Position numbers and translations under genes: made by a program. 64,000 nucleotides of DNA from VXNE01 sp965261535 (lineage in GTDB: Bacteria; Pseudomonadota; Gammaproteobacteria; Pseudomonadales; Azotimanducaceae). This document shows positions 54,048-62,146 of this stretch, one piece after another; the stretch's first letter is position 1, and each line of letters begins with the position of its first letter. A model generated the notes under the pieces. That model was given only the letters and a program-made list of their open reading frames with translations, made no database searches and was not told the origin of the DNA. Where the stretch lies: positions 4,464,001 to 4,528,000 of the forward strand of contig OZ253469.1 in NCBI GenBank assembly GCA_965261535.1, read 5' to 3'.

Positions 54048-55357
54048 ACGGCGAGCATGTCGTCGCCATCGGCGAACGTCTTCACCGCGTGGGCACGGTG
54101 CGGTTCGGCGGGCTGCGGCAGAAGCAGGTTTCCTCGTTCCGCTACGCCGATGACTGGATCGGGAATCCCGCGGCATTCGCCCTGGCGCCGTCCCTGCCGC
54201 TCAGCGACCAATGGTTCCACTTCGCAAGCCTCCCCGACGACGCGGGTACCAGCATTCCGGGCGTTTTCTCGGACTGCGCTCCCGACGCCTGGGGGAGGTC
54301 GCTTATTGCGCGCGCGTCGGGAATTCCTCGGCACGAGATGGGCTACGTGCTTGCGGTCGATGACCGGACGCGACAGGGGGCATTGCGGTTTCTGGACGAC
54401 GAAGGCAACGCGCTCGCCAACGACGCGCCGCCAACTCCCCGGACCCTTGAACTGTCCCGCCTGCGACGGCTTTGTCAACACATCGAGTCGGGAACCGGCG
54501 ATCTTGCGGCACTCGCGCGAGAACTCCGCGGCGCCACCGCGAGCCTCGGCGGCGTTCGCCCAAAATCGGTCGTGGTGGACGAAAGCGGGACGCTCCATGT
54601 TGCGAAATTCACGATACTCGGCGACACCATGCCGGTGGAGCGCGTCGAAGTGGCCACGCTCTCGCTCGCGCGCGATGTCGGAATCCGGGCGGCGAAAGCG
54701 GCGCTGGCGATGCCCGATGGCGAGTCGCCCGTAGCGCTCGTCGAGCGCTACGATCGCGAGCCGGGCGAACCCGGTCGCCGACACTACATGTCCGCGCAGA
54801 CGCTGCTCGAGGCGCGCAAGGGCGAAGCGCGCTTCTACACCGACATCGCGGACGGGCTCCGCGCCGCGTGCCGCACCGACACGGAAGCCTTGACGGAGAT
54901 GGCGGAACTACACCGTCGCATACTGTTCACCATCCTGGTCTCGAACAACGACGATCATCTCAAGAACCACGGTCTCCTGTACGCGGGCGGGGGAAGCTGG
55001 GTGCTCGCTCCGGCATTCGACATCAATCCGCAACCGTTCCGTCACCGGGAGCTCAAGACCGGCATCAGCGAACTCAGCGGTTTCCGTGCGTCGGTCGAGG
55101 CGTGGGTGGAGGCGGCGCCGTTCTTCGAGCAGACCGAGGACGATGCCCGCCGCCAGGCCGCGTCCATGGCTGAGGCGATCTCGGCGCGCTGGCGCGGTTG
55201 CCTGCTGGCCAATGGTGTGACCGAGGATCAATGCGACGAGTACGCCCCGGCCTTCGAGCACGAAGAGAGCCGCATCGCGTTGCGGATGGGGTCGACATCC
55301 GTGCCGACGGTGGATCGTGCTGCCGACAGGGAGAAGCCTTCGAGTTGCGAGTCGTAG
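54044..55357 (+). CDS. hipA: HipA-family kinase toxin, copy 2
   Basis: The protein has 437 residues, the same length as copy 1 and closely related throughout. The kinase motifs GATASLGGVRPKSVVVDES, ILVSNNDDHLKNHGLLYAGG and LAPAFDINPQPFRH are intact. Differences cluster at the C-terminus (MGSTSVPTVDRAADREKP). GTG start, four-base overlap with hipB. Downstream, a short arylsulfatase fragment begins at 55546. Two apparently intact HipBA kinase modules and one relic in 30 kb suggest local duplication or repeated acquisition. Confidence 0.92.
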   Translation: MNGEHVVAIGERLHRVGTVRFGGLRQKQVSSFRYADDWIGNPAAFALAPSLPLSDQWFHFASLPDDAGTSIPGVFSDCAPDAWGRSLIARASGIPRHEMGYVLAVDDRTRQGALRFLDDEGNALANDAPPTPRTLELSRLRRLCQHIESGTGDLAALARELRGATASLGGVRPKSVVVDESGTLHVAKFTILGDTMPVERVEVATLSLARDVGIRAAKAALAMPDGESPVALVERYDREPGEPGRRHYMSAQTLLEARKGEARFYTDIADGLRAACRTDTEALTEMAELHRRILFTILVSNNDDHLKNHGLLYAGGGSWVLAPAFDINPQPFRHRELKTGISELSGFRASVEAWVEAAPFFEQTEDDARRQAASMAEAISARWRGCLLANGVTEDQCDEYAPAFEHEESRIALRMGSTSVPTVDRAADREKPSSCES

Positions 55358-55545
55358 CTGCTTGATGGTGGGCGGACACACGGGGCGCTTCAACGCCGTT
55401 GCAGGCATCCAGCGGCAAATCGTCCCGAGCCCGGTATCGACCCGACGACTACGCCTCTCGGGATTTGGTGAGCGATGCGGTCCAGGTTTCCGCCTCGGCT
55501 CGCGCAAGGTCTACGGCCGTTGCTTGATTCTCCAGTTTCGATATG

Positions 55546-55632
55546 TGGCAGCACCGTGTCCTGGTGCAGGACCCAACGGTCCTTGGGCTCCGGCCACCAG
55601 CCGACGCTGGACTGCCGGCTACGGCTCATGTC
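55546..55632 (-). pseudogene. Arylsulfatase internal fragment
   Basis: On the minus strand the fragment reads SSVGWWPEPKDRWVLHQDTV, corresponding to about residues 555-580 of the sulfatase at 30877, and stops abruptly at both ends. It lies at the left border of the segment that carries the TIR-SLOG and DUF262 operons, whose right border is another sulfatase fragment (62147). Confidence 0.85.
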
Positions 55633-55686
55633 CCTTCCTCCGTCGTGTATCGCTGCGGCGCCGGGCAACCCGATCCCTCGTCCAAT

Positions 55687-55980
55687 CTATCGTCTTGGAT
55701 TGATGCGAGTTCCCGTTAGCCTTTCCACCACCGCCACGAATGCGTACGCGTTCTCGGCCCCGTCGAGCTGCCACCACGCATGGTCTCGCTTTTCCTTCCA
55801 TCTGAAGCCATGCTCGCGCAGCAACTCGCCTCGGTTCCACGCTATTACCTTGGACACGTACCAGTCGGAGTTCCTCGGGTTCCAGCCGCCGACCTTTCGT
55901 CCTTGGTGATACAGCATTACCTGCTGTCGGCCGCGTCTCACCGTGAATCTGGCCGCTTCCGCTGCTCGAAAGACCTTCAT
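55687..55980 (-). CDS. Conserved-looking small protein, second gene of a two-gene unit
   Basis: This 97-residue protein starts at 55980 (MKVFRAAEAARFTVRRGRQQ), with aromatic-rich strands (VGGWNPRNSDWYVSKVIAWN, DHAWWQLDGAENAYAFVAVV). The start overlaps the stop of the upstream gene by four bases (ATGA), so the two are translationally coupled. I do not recognise the family. A longer frame upstream lies inside the neighbour and is not used. Confidence 0.6.
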   Translation of the reverse strand: MKVFRAAEAARFTVRRGRQQVMLYHQGRKVGGWNPRNSDWYVSKVIAWNRGELLREHGFRWKEKRDHAWWQLDGAENAYAFVAVVERLTGTRINPRR

Positions 55981-56354
55981 CGAGGCGGCGGATTGCCGAG
56001 GCGGAAGTACGTCATGCTGCGAATCGGGACGCCGTCCTTCTCGTACCGCCCGAACCCCCATGTCTCTGGATGCTCCTGCAACATCACCCAGACGAACAAT
56101 CCGAAGCAGTAGCCCGACGCCACCTCGTTGTAGTCGCATGCTTCAGTGTAGATCGGCTCCCACGGCGTCCCGGTCCAGTCGCTCCCGGGCATCCAACCCG
56201 CCGTGTGGATCTCCGCGCCGTCAATCATTCTGCGGAGTTCGTCGCAGATCGCCTCGAACTGACCCTCGGACAGACGTGACCGCCACCGCTCGAAGTTCTC
56301 ACGATGCGGGATGTAGTCGACGTATTGCTCCGAGTCAATCGGGTACAGCGCCAT
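55977..56354 (-). CDS. Small protein of unknown function, first gene of a two-gene unit
   Basis: This 125-residue protein starts at 56354 (MALYPIDSEQYVDYIPHREN). It has features such as EAICDELRRMIDGAEIHTAG, then DWTGTPWEPIYTEACDYNEV and FGLFVWVMLQEHPETWGFG. The tryptophan and acidic-residue pattern looks like a compact enzyme-like or immunity-type domain, but no family is recognised. It is coupled to the gene at 55687 and follows a truncated TIR gene on the same strand. Confidence 0.6.
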   Translation of the reverse strand: MALYPIDSEQYVDYIPHRENFERWRSRLSEGQFEAICDELRRMIDGAEIHTAGWMPGSDWTGTPWEPIYTEACDYNEVASGYCFGLFVWVMLQEHPETWGFGRYEKDGVPIRSMTYFRLGNPPPR

Positions 56355-56407
56355 GTTCTCTCCACCTATCCGAGAGCCGCGAACGCTACCCAACGGCTTG
56401 AAACGCG

Positions 56408-56602
56408 TCAACGTTGTTGAGATGCCATGTGAGGTGTAGATCGGATCCGCTGGTCCGTCCATTCTTCGGGAATATCCGCCGTGTCCACGGAACGGTCGAC
56501 GAATATTGAATAGTTCTTTCCGAAATCAACCAGCGCGTTTTTGTACCACTGGTCATTGGCGTGGTGGTAGCTAATGAATACTTTGTGCCTCGGCGTCTTG
56601 AC
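56408..56602 (-). pseudogene. N-terminal half of a TIR-like (ThsB/DUF1863-type) protein
   Basis: The frame carries RHKVFISYHHANDQWYKNAL, then FVDRSVDTADIPEEWTDQRI. These are the first strand, the box 1-like SYHHANDQ and the following region of the TIR-like domain in Thoeris ThsB-type proteins. The sequence stops being homologous near 56450, so the rest of the domain is missing. No start codon lies close to the domain: the sequence overlaps the end of the SLOG gene. It is therefore a decayed third gene of the TIR-SLOG operon. Confidence 0.7.
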
Positions 56603-57410
56603 CTCCGCAGATTCGACGGAGACCTCGGTCCACCAGGGCCACTGCTTCCTGGATGTGGGGTGTCCGGGCCAAGACGACGTTTTCCTCGGCGGAAAGACCG
56701 TTGTGAAGGTCGTCGGGAGAGTATTGCCGAAAACAATGGCGCCCGGCCCAGTCATCTCGTGAACCGGACCAACGCTCGATGAGACCAACCGTCTCCGCGA
56801 CGTCGCGCGCGCATCCGCCGAATCCGCCGAGCACGAAGACCGGCTGACCGGCTTCGAGCGAGATGCGGGTCTCCTCAGCGATTCCGGGCATTGATCCCTT
56901 GTATCCCTCGACTCTGCCGCCTAGAACGATGCGCGCCCGAATGTGGCCGCGCATGACATTCCGCATTGCCGTCAGTCCCTTCGACCATTCGTCCTCATGC
57001 GGTTCGCGCGCATGAAGCTCGAGTCTTTCTTCCCGCGCTAGCCGTCCGCCGTCGAGCGCCAGGAAGACCAGGCGCGCGGCAGGTTCGTGCTCGGCGGAAA
57101 ACGTTGCAAGCTCGTTTGACGTCATTCGGATGTGAACTGGCCAAGCCAAGTAGTCGGTGACGGCCACGGTTCCGCCGTGAAGAGGGTGGCTGCGGTAACG
57201 TCGTACCAGTTCGGCCAAGAGTTCGGTAAAGCCGTGCTGCCGCAGATCTCCGCCGTAGGCCAGGCTTGTCCCCGAGGCGAGTAGATTCAGAGCAATCTCG
57301 GCCATCGCATCGCGCAAATGACCATCGCTCAGACCGAGGACATGCAAGTCGGGGCTCTCCGAAATCGAGACCCCGACTGCAGGTGTTGTCTCAGCATGAG
57401 ATGCGTTCAT
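56571..57410 (-). CDS. SLOG-domain protein of the TIR-associated type
   Basis: The protein has 279 residues. The N-terminal part reads SESPDLHVLGLSDGHLRDAM, then ASGTSLAYGGDLRQHGFTEL, and VTDYLAWPVHIRMTSNELAT, matching a SLOG (Rossmann-like nucleotide-binding) domain of the kind linked to TIR proteins. The distal part has GYKGSMPGIAEETRISLEAG, then QPVFVLGGFGGCARDVAET, the second glycine-rich half. The start overlaps the preceding TIR gene's stop (ATGA). SLOG proteins are thought to bind NAD-derived signals made by TIR enzymes. The gene is intact, although both neighbours are broken. Confidence 0.8.
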   Translation of the reverse strand: MNASHAETTPAVGVSISESPDLHVLGLSDGHLRDAMAEIALNLLASGTSLAYGGDLRQHGFTELLAELVRRYRSHPLHGGTVAVTDYLAWPVHIRMTSNELATFSAEHEPAARLVFLALDGGRLAREERLELHAREPHEDEWSKGLTAMRNVMRGHIRARIVLGGRVEGYKGSMPGIAEETRISLEAGQPVFVLGGFGGCARDVAETVGLIERWSGSRDDWAGRHCFRQYSPDDLHNGLSAEENVVLARTPHIQEAVALVDRGLRRICGGQDAEAQSIH

Positions 57411-58092
57411 CGGCGGTCCTCCAACCAGTTCGACAAGGTCTGTATGCGAACCCCTGGCGAGATTTCCCTGAACAGCCGTTCTTCGTCGGCGCTCAACAGC
57501 GGGTCAGGATATACGATTGTCTGGGCCGAATCTTTGGGCTGATGAAGACCCGGAGCTTGTCCAGGTAGCGTTCAAGCGGAACCGCTCCGCTACCCGTGCC
57601 CCGGAGTTCGTCGAGGCGGTGTCGGAGCATTCGGCAGAACTCGTGGGCCAGGTCCGATGTCAGTCGTCGGAACCGATCCGCGACGGGCGGACCCCAGAGG
57701 TCCCAGCGTAGCGCCTGCTGTGCGACCCCCAGCTCAGTACCTCGACGATCCATCGTCACGGGAAATAAGCTGGCGGGAATCCCCCTTCTTTGCGCGGTCT
57801 GCGCGATCCCACGCACATGGTCGGCCCACTCGCGATCATCGACCAGCGTCGACTCGGCCAGCACAACGACGGCCGTAAACTCCGAATCGTCCCAGTTGAT
57901 CGGCAATGGGGTCAGCGCATCTGGTGCGGATTCGCTGCGTTCAAGAACGCTGATCCCGTGGCCCGCGCTGATCGCCCCGTAAAGATCGCGGCCGAAGTGC
58001 CTGCGGAGCCGGTCCGCAACCTCCCGGCCTCCTTGAAAAGAAGGGTGCCACATCACATATAGCGCGAAGAGCGGATGGGTCGTTGTCTTCAC
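57407..58092 (-). pseudogene. TIR-domain protein with an internal deletion or frameshift
   Basis: The first 190 or so residues contain a TIR-like domain (LFALYVMWHPSFQGGREVAD, then DDSEFTAVVVLAESTLVDDR) and run to LDKLRVFIS. That is the usual start of a second TIR domain. Near 57545 the frame breaks, and another frame supplies only a C-terminal end (TIVYPDPLLSADEERLFREI, then SNWLEDRR) that stops at 57407, overlapping the SLOG start. The second TIR core, about 100 residues, is therefore deleted. It was probably the first gene of a TIR-SLOG-TIR operon. Confidence 0.65.
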
Positions 58093-58872
58093 GGAACCTT
58101 GCCGACTTATTGCCTCGTCAAATTTGATTGTAGGACGACGCGTTCAGCCTGTGGTCCGTGCCATCGGGTTTCTCACCTTGATTGACGGTGATCTCTCAGA
58201 GCCTACTGGCTGATGTGCTGGCTTTGAACGCAGCGGCTGTTCGAGCATAGGCGCGACCGTCTCGGGCAGATCGCGGCACTTCGGTCTCTGTGCGGACTCA
58301 TCGAGCCGAGATTCGGCTGAGGCGAATCACCGAATAGATGTAAAGAATCCGGCCATTTCCAAGTTGAACGATTGGAACACCAAGGAGATACGACATTAGC
58401 GAGCGATCCACCGGAACCGGCGCTGGCCGTCAGTTCGCCGATTCCACCATCTCGGACATGGAATCCCATCTCAATCAGATGTCCGTCCTTCCGGATCAGG
58501 CGGGAGACTGGCCGGGCCACCTTCCATATGCCGCCGCCGCTGGTTACCTCGAAAACTCGCAATAGAGGAAGGAGTACGGCCCACATGTCGACGCCTGTTT
58601 GTATTGTCGCAAGCTTGCCGATGCGCTACATGCTCGGAAAGTAGCCGTCTTCGAATAACGTAGCGTTTCGCGCGGTTGGTCAGTACTCGACGAACCTGCC
58701 CACGATCCCGGGAGCACCCTGATCGAGGCCCCGCCTCGCTCGATGCCAACCCGTCAAGTCCTCGCAAATGTCTGCGTCAAACGTGGCAATGTGCCACTGA
58801 GTCGTAACGCGCCGCGCGTCCACTGACCCCAGTGCGAGTATTATTGGCAGTTCCGAGAGCGACGGAGCGACG
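58093..58872. other. No gene firmly recognised
   Basis: About 780 bases between divergent operons. A minus-strand frame at 58203-58586 (MWAVLLPLLRVFEVTSGGGI, then DGHLIEMGFHVRDGGI) looks partly coding but has no known family. The right end probably holds the promoter of the DUF262 operon, and the left end that of the TIR-SLOG operon. I see no RNA gene or long repeat. Confidence 0.45.
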
Positions 58873-59982
58873 ATGTCGAACGAGGCCCCAACGAGCCTTG
58901 AGGGCTCTGAGTTGAGCGAAGATCCCGTGGAGGGACTGGATGCGTCAGGTGGGTCGTGGGGGGAGTACCCGCTCGATGAGTTGCTCATTCGACATGACCA
59001 CCGAACGGTCCATGACGTCCTGCGCCGGATTGAGGGGGGCTCGTACGTTATGAACCCGGACTTCCAGCGCGACTTTATCTGGTCTGAAGACAAGCAGAGC
59101 AAGTTGATTGAATCTGTCATCATGCGGATACCGCTGCCTGTGTTCTACATGGCGGAGGATGCCCAGGGCCGGGCGATCATAGTGGACGGCCTGCAGCGGC
59201 TGTCCACCTTCAAGAACTACCACGGTGATGGTTTTGGTCTGAGGCTTCCAGATCGGCCGGACCTGAATGGTCGGCGGTTCTCCGAATTACCGATGAAGTA
59301 CCAGAATCGTGTAGAGGACTGCAACCTAATTTTCTACATCATTGACGCTAAGGCACCGGAACAGGCTAGGTTGGACATATTCGAGCGCGTGAATGGCGGC
59401 GTTCCGCTCACCCGGCAGCAGATGCGCAATTGCCTCTTCATGGGCAAGGCCACCGCATTCCTTAGGGCGGAGGCCAGCTCGGAACTGTTCCTTGAGGCGA
59501 CCGGAAGGAGCTTGAACTGGAAGACGATGAGGGACCGCGAGTTCGTCAATCGGTTCTGTGCATTCCGGCTGCTTGGGGTCAACCGATACCGGGGTGATAT
59601 GGACCAATATCTTGCGGAATGTCTCACTCAAATGAACGGGATGACCGACTGCGACCTCGCGCGCCTGACCGTGACATTCGGTCGGGGACTCGCAAACAAC
59701 CTCCGGCTGTTCAACCAGCACTCATTCCGGAAATCATTGGTAGCACAGGAAAGACGAAGCGTCATCAACGCTTCGCTATGGGATGTGATGTCCACGGGCT
59801 TGTGTGATTGCTCAGAGGAAGACGTGGCTGCAAAAGCGGACGACCTCAGGCTGGGAGTATGGGGGCTTTTGGAGGAGGAAGAGTTCAACGCGTCTATCAC
59901 CTACGGGACCAATGACACGGTGCGCGTCTTGCACCGATTCGCACGATCGACCGCAATACTGGAGGAGGTCCTAGGTGTTTGA
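58873..59982 (+). CDS. DUF262-domain protein (GmrS-like N-terminal domain)
   Basis: The protein has 369 residues. The core reads SYVMNPDFQRDFIWSEDKQS, LIESVIMRIPLPVFYMAED and the signature IIVDGLQRLSTFKNY near residue 100. It continues with DIFERVNGGVPLTRQQMRNC. This is the ParB/Srx-like DUF262 domain, shared with the nucleotide-hydrolysing half of type IV GmrSD enzymes. The C-terminal DUF1524/HNH nuclease of GmrSD is absent, so an effector would have to come from another subunit. The stop overlaps the next gene's start by eight bases. The frame is intact and the motif complete. Confidence 0.88.
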   Translation: MSNEAPTSLEGSELSEDPVEGLDASGGSWGEYPLDELLIRHDHRTVHDVLRRIEGGSYVMNPDFQRDFIWSEDKQSKLIESVIMRIPLPVFYMAEDAQGRAIIVDGLQRLSTFKNYHGDGFGLRLPDRPDLNGRRFSELPMKYQNRVEDCNLIFYIIDAKAPEQARLDIFERVNGGVPLTRQQMRNCLFMGKATAFLRAEASSELFLEATGRSLNWKTMRDREFVNRFCAFRLLGVNRYRGDMDQYLAECLTQMNGMTDCDLARLTVTFGRGLANNLRLFNQHSFRKSLVAQERRSVINASLWDVMSTGLCDCSEEDVAAKADDLRLGVWGLLEEEEFNASITYGTNDTVRVLHRFARSTAILEEVLGV

Positions 59983-61162
59983 GCGGATTGATCTCCTTCA
60001 TTTCAAATGCTTCGAATTGCTGCGACTACCGCTTCGGCCGCTTACTCTCCTCTCGGGTCTCAATGCATCTGGGAAGTCCTCCGTGATGCAGGCGTTTGCG
60101 CTTTTTCATCAGACCGTGCGAGAGCACGAGTGGTCGCCAGCGCTGATGCTTAATGGCAGCGCCGTACGGCTCGGCACGGCGGGCGATGTCATTGATCAGG
60201 TGAGCGGGGGCCGAAGCTGCGGCATTAGCTTGCGCGATGGCGATACGGAATACCAATGGGAATTCGTTGCCGGACGCTCCGACATGTCATTGACCGTCAC
60301 TAGGGTGGCCATTGACGAACAACAGTTTGTAGTGCCCGATGATGACATTCTGTTTCTGCATCAAATGCTTCCAGAGGGTGAAGAAAGGAGCCCCAACTCC
60401 GAGAGGCCGAGCTTCGTGGGCGTGGACCTCGTAACGCGCCTGGACGAGTTGTCTTACCTAACCGCAGAACGAACGGGGCCCCGCGACACCTACCCGTTGG
60501 AGGGGCCAGAGTATCTCGGCGTAATCGGTGCCAGAGGCGAACATGCAGTCTCGCTCCTGTACTCCCGCGGAGACGAGCCTGTCATTGATGCGCTAGCACT
60601 TCCCAACGTACCGCGAACACGGCTACGTCAGGTCGGGGCTCGCATGGCCACCTTCTTTCCTGGCTGCGAGCTCGAAGTCTCGCCGATACCGCGTGCCAAT
60701 TCCTTGACATTGGGCGTCCGGACGTCACACCAGACGGACTTCCATCGGCCAGCGCACACGGGTTTCGGCATCACCCAGGTTCTTCCCATCGTCGTAGCGT
60801 CGTTGTTTGCAGAACCTGGTAGCGTGCTTCTCATCGAAAACCCGGAAGTACATCTGCATCCCGCTGGCCAGGCCACCATGGGGGAGTTCCTTGCCGAGGT
60901 CGCGGCGGCCGGCGTACAAGTAGTCCTTGAAACGCACAGTGACCATGTCCTCAACGGTGTCCGGCGTGCCGTCAAACGAGGTGTGCTGCGTGCAGACGCT
61001 GCGGCCTTGCACTTCTTCCGGTCTCGGGAGGATGCCGCCCGCGATGGTGGCTCGCAGGTGCAAACCCCACAGCTTGCGGACGATGGTAGTGTCGATCACT
61101 GGCCCGAAGGCTTCTTTGACCAGTTCGACCGGGACATGAACTACTTCGCCGGCTGGAGTTGA
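59975..61162 (+). CDS. AAA ATPase with DUF3696-type C-terminus
   Basis: The protein has 395 residues. RecF/ABC-like ATPase features: FERIDLLHFKCFELLRLPLR, Walker A LTLLSGLNASGKSSVMQAF near residue 30, FGITQVLPIVVASLFAEPGS, Walker B VLLIENPEVHLHPAGQ near 285, and QVVLETHSDHVLNGVRRAV. The C-terminus has the DUF3696-type end in which PEGFFDQFDRDMNYF precedes the stop. Such ATPases act as sensors or motors in several defence systems. Eight-base overlap with the DUF262 gene and a three-base gap to the next gene give a clear operon. Confidence 0.9.
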   Translation: MFERIDLLHFKCFELLRLPLRPLTLLSGLNASGKSSVMQAFALFHQTVREHEWSPALMLNGSAVRLGTAGDVIDQVSGGRSCGISLRDGDTEYQWEFVAGRSDMSLTVTRVAIDEQQFVVPDDDILFLHQMLPEGEERSPNSERPSFVGVDLVTRLDELSYLTAERTGPRDTYPLEGPEYLGVIGARGEHAVSLLYSRGDEPVIDALALPNVPRTRLRQVGARMATFFPGCELEVSPIPRANSLTLGVRTSHQTDFHRPAHTGFGITQVLPIVVASLFAEPGSVLLIENPEVHLHPAGQATMGEFLAEVAAAGVQVVLETHSDHVLNGVRRAVKRGVLRADAAALHFFRSREDAARDGGSQVQTPQLADDGSVDHWPEGFFDQFDRDMNYFAGWS

Positions 61163-61165
61163 CCC

Positions 61166-62125
61166 TTGCAGTTGATCGCCAACGACCTATCGGTCCACGG
61201 CCAGTTTCATGACGTTGGAAGCTTTCGCGAGTCCTTCGGCACGATCCAGACGTTACGCGCCGTGGCGAAGCGCTTCGGGCGGGACATCCATTGCAGTCGT
61301 GACTTGGTGAATGCCGAACCCTTTAGGGGAGTGCCGATGAGCCAGGCAATTGGTCGATTTTCTCGTGACCAACAGCGCTCGATGATGTCGTGGCTCACTT
61401 CTGGCGGACCGTTCTGGGACGATCTCCGTCGGCATGGTCCGGATGACTATCTGGAATGCGGGGGTGAGATCGTTACGGATTCGGGAGTTGGCGAAGCTGC
61501 CTTTCGTTCATTGCTTGCCGCCCAGTGTGCCTTGGTGAGCTTCGTGCCTTCGGATTGGAACTACGCGCCGGTTGAAGTGGCGCTCAGGCATGCCGAGGAT
61601 GAAGTCCCCGACCGTATCGCCAGGCTCCCCAACTGGCGAACGGTGTCGGAGGTCGAGACAGGCCTCACTGAAGCCGGGTTGCCGATGAGTACGTGGGATG
61701 AACTGGAGGCAAGCTGTGTCATGCGGTTCACGCGGCTCTGTTTTGCCAAGGACGCCTTCGCCAAAATGGCCGGCGTGCCATTCGCCAGGAGTTCAGCCGA
61801 ACGGATCTTCGTGTTGCTCGGCATCGTCGACCGACGGGCAAGAGCTTTTGATCCTAATGGCGCACCCACGGGTGAGGCGCGTCACATCGACCGGGACTAT
61901 TTCAGTGGCGAAAACGCACTGTTTACGGACTCTTCACCCACGGAGAAGCGTGATTTCCGCAGCCGGCTAACGTTTCGGCATCCAAAGAACCTGGGGACGC
62001 CGATCTGGTGCCCTTGGCACGGCAAGGAACGCGGCTCGACGTTGCGAATTCACTTTTCTTGGCCGATTCGCCACAACGAATCTGTCTATGTTGTTTATGT
62101 CGGGCCGAAGCTCACAAAACGATGA
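61166..62125 (+). CDS. Third operon protein, unknown family with a C-terminal CPWHGK motif
   Basis: A 319-residue protein starts at a TTG three bases after the ATPase stop. The N-terminal half (LIANDLSVHGQFHDVGSFRE, then GGPFWDDLRRHGPDDYLECG) shows no known fold. The C-terminus reads LGTPIWCPWHGKERGSTLRI, then HFSWPIRHNESVYVVYVGPK, a compact Cys/His/Trp motif that may bind metal or nucleic acid. Translation coupling with the ATPase suggests that the three proteins work together. The gene ends 22 bases before a sulfatase fragment. The frame is intact. I cannot name the family. Confidence 0.7.
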   Translation: MQLIANDLSVHGQFHDVGSFRESFGTIQTLRAVAKRFGRDIHCSRDLVNAEPFRGVPMSQAIGRFSRDQQRSMMSWLTSGGPFWDDLRRHGPDDYLECGGEIVTDSGVGEAAFRSLLAAQCALVSFVPSDWNYAPVEVALRHAEDEVPDRIARLPNWRTVSEVETGLTEAGLPMSTWDELEASCVMRFTRLCFAKDAFAKMAGVPFARSSAERIFVLLGIVDRRARAFDPNGAPTGEARHIDRDYFSGENALFTDSSPTEKRDFRSRLTFRHPKNLGTPIWCPWHGKERGSTLRIHFSWPIRHNESVYVVYVGPKLTKR

Positions 62126-62146
62126 GGCGTCTGAACCCGTCCGCGG

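Noticed and set aside
56408..58092. An intact Thoeris system
   Set aside because: The ThsB-like gene lacks its second half and a start codon, the first TIR gene has lost its second TIR core, and there is no ThsA-type Sir2-SLOG effector.
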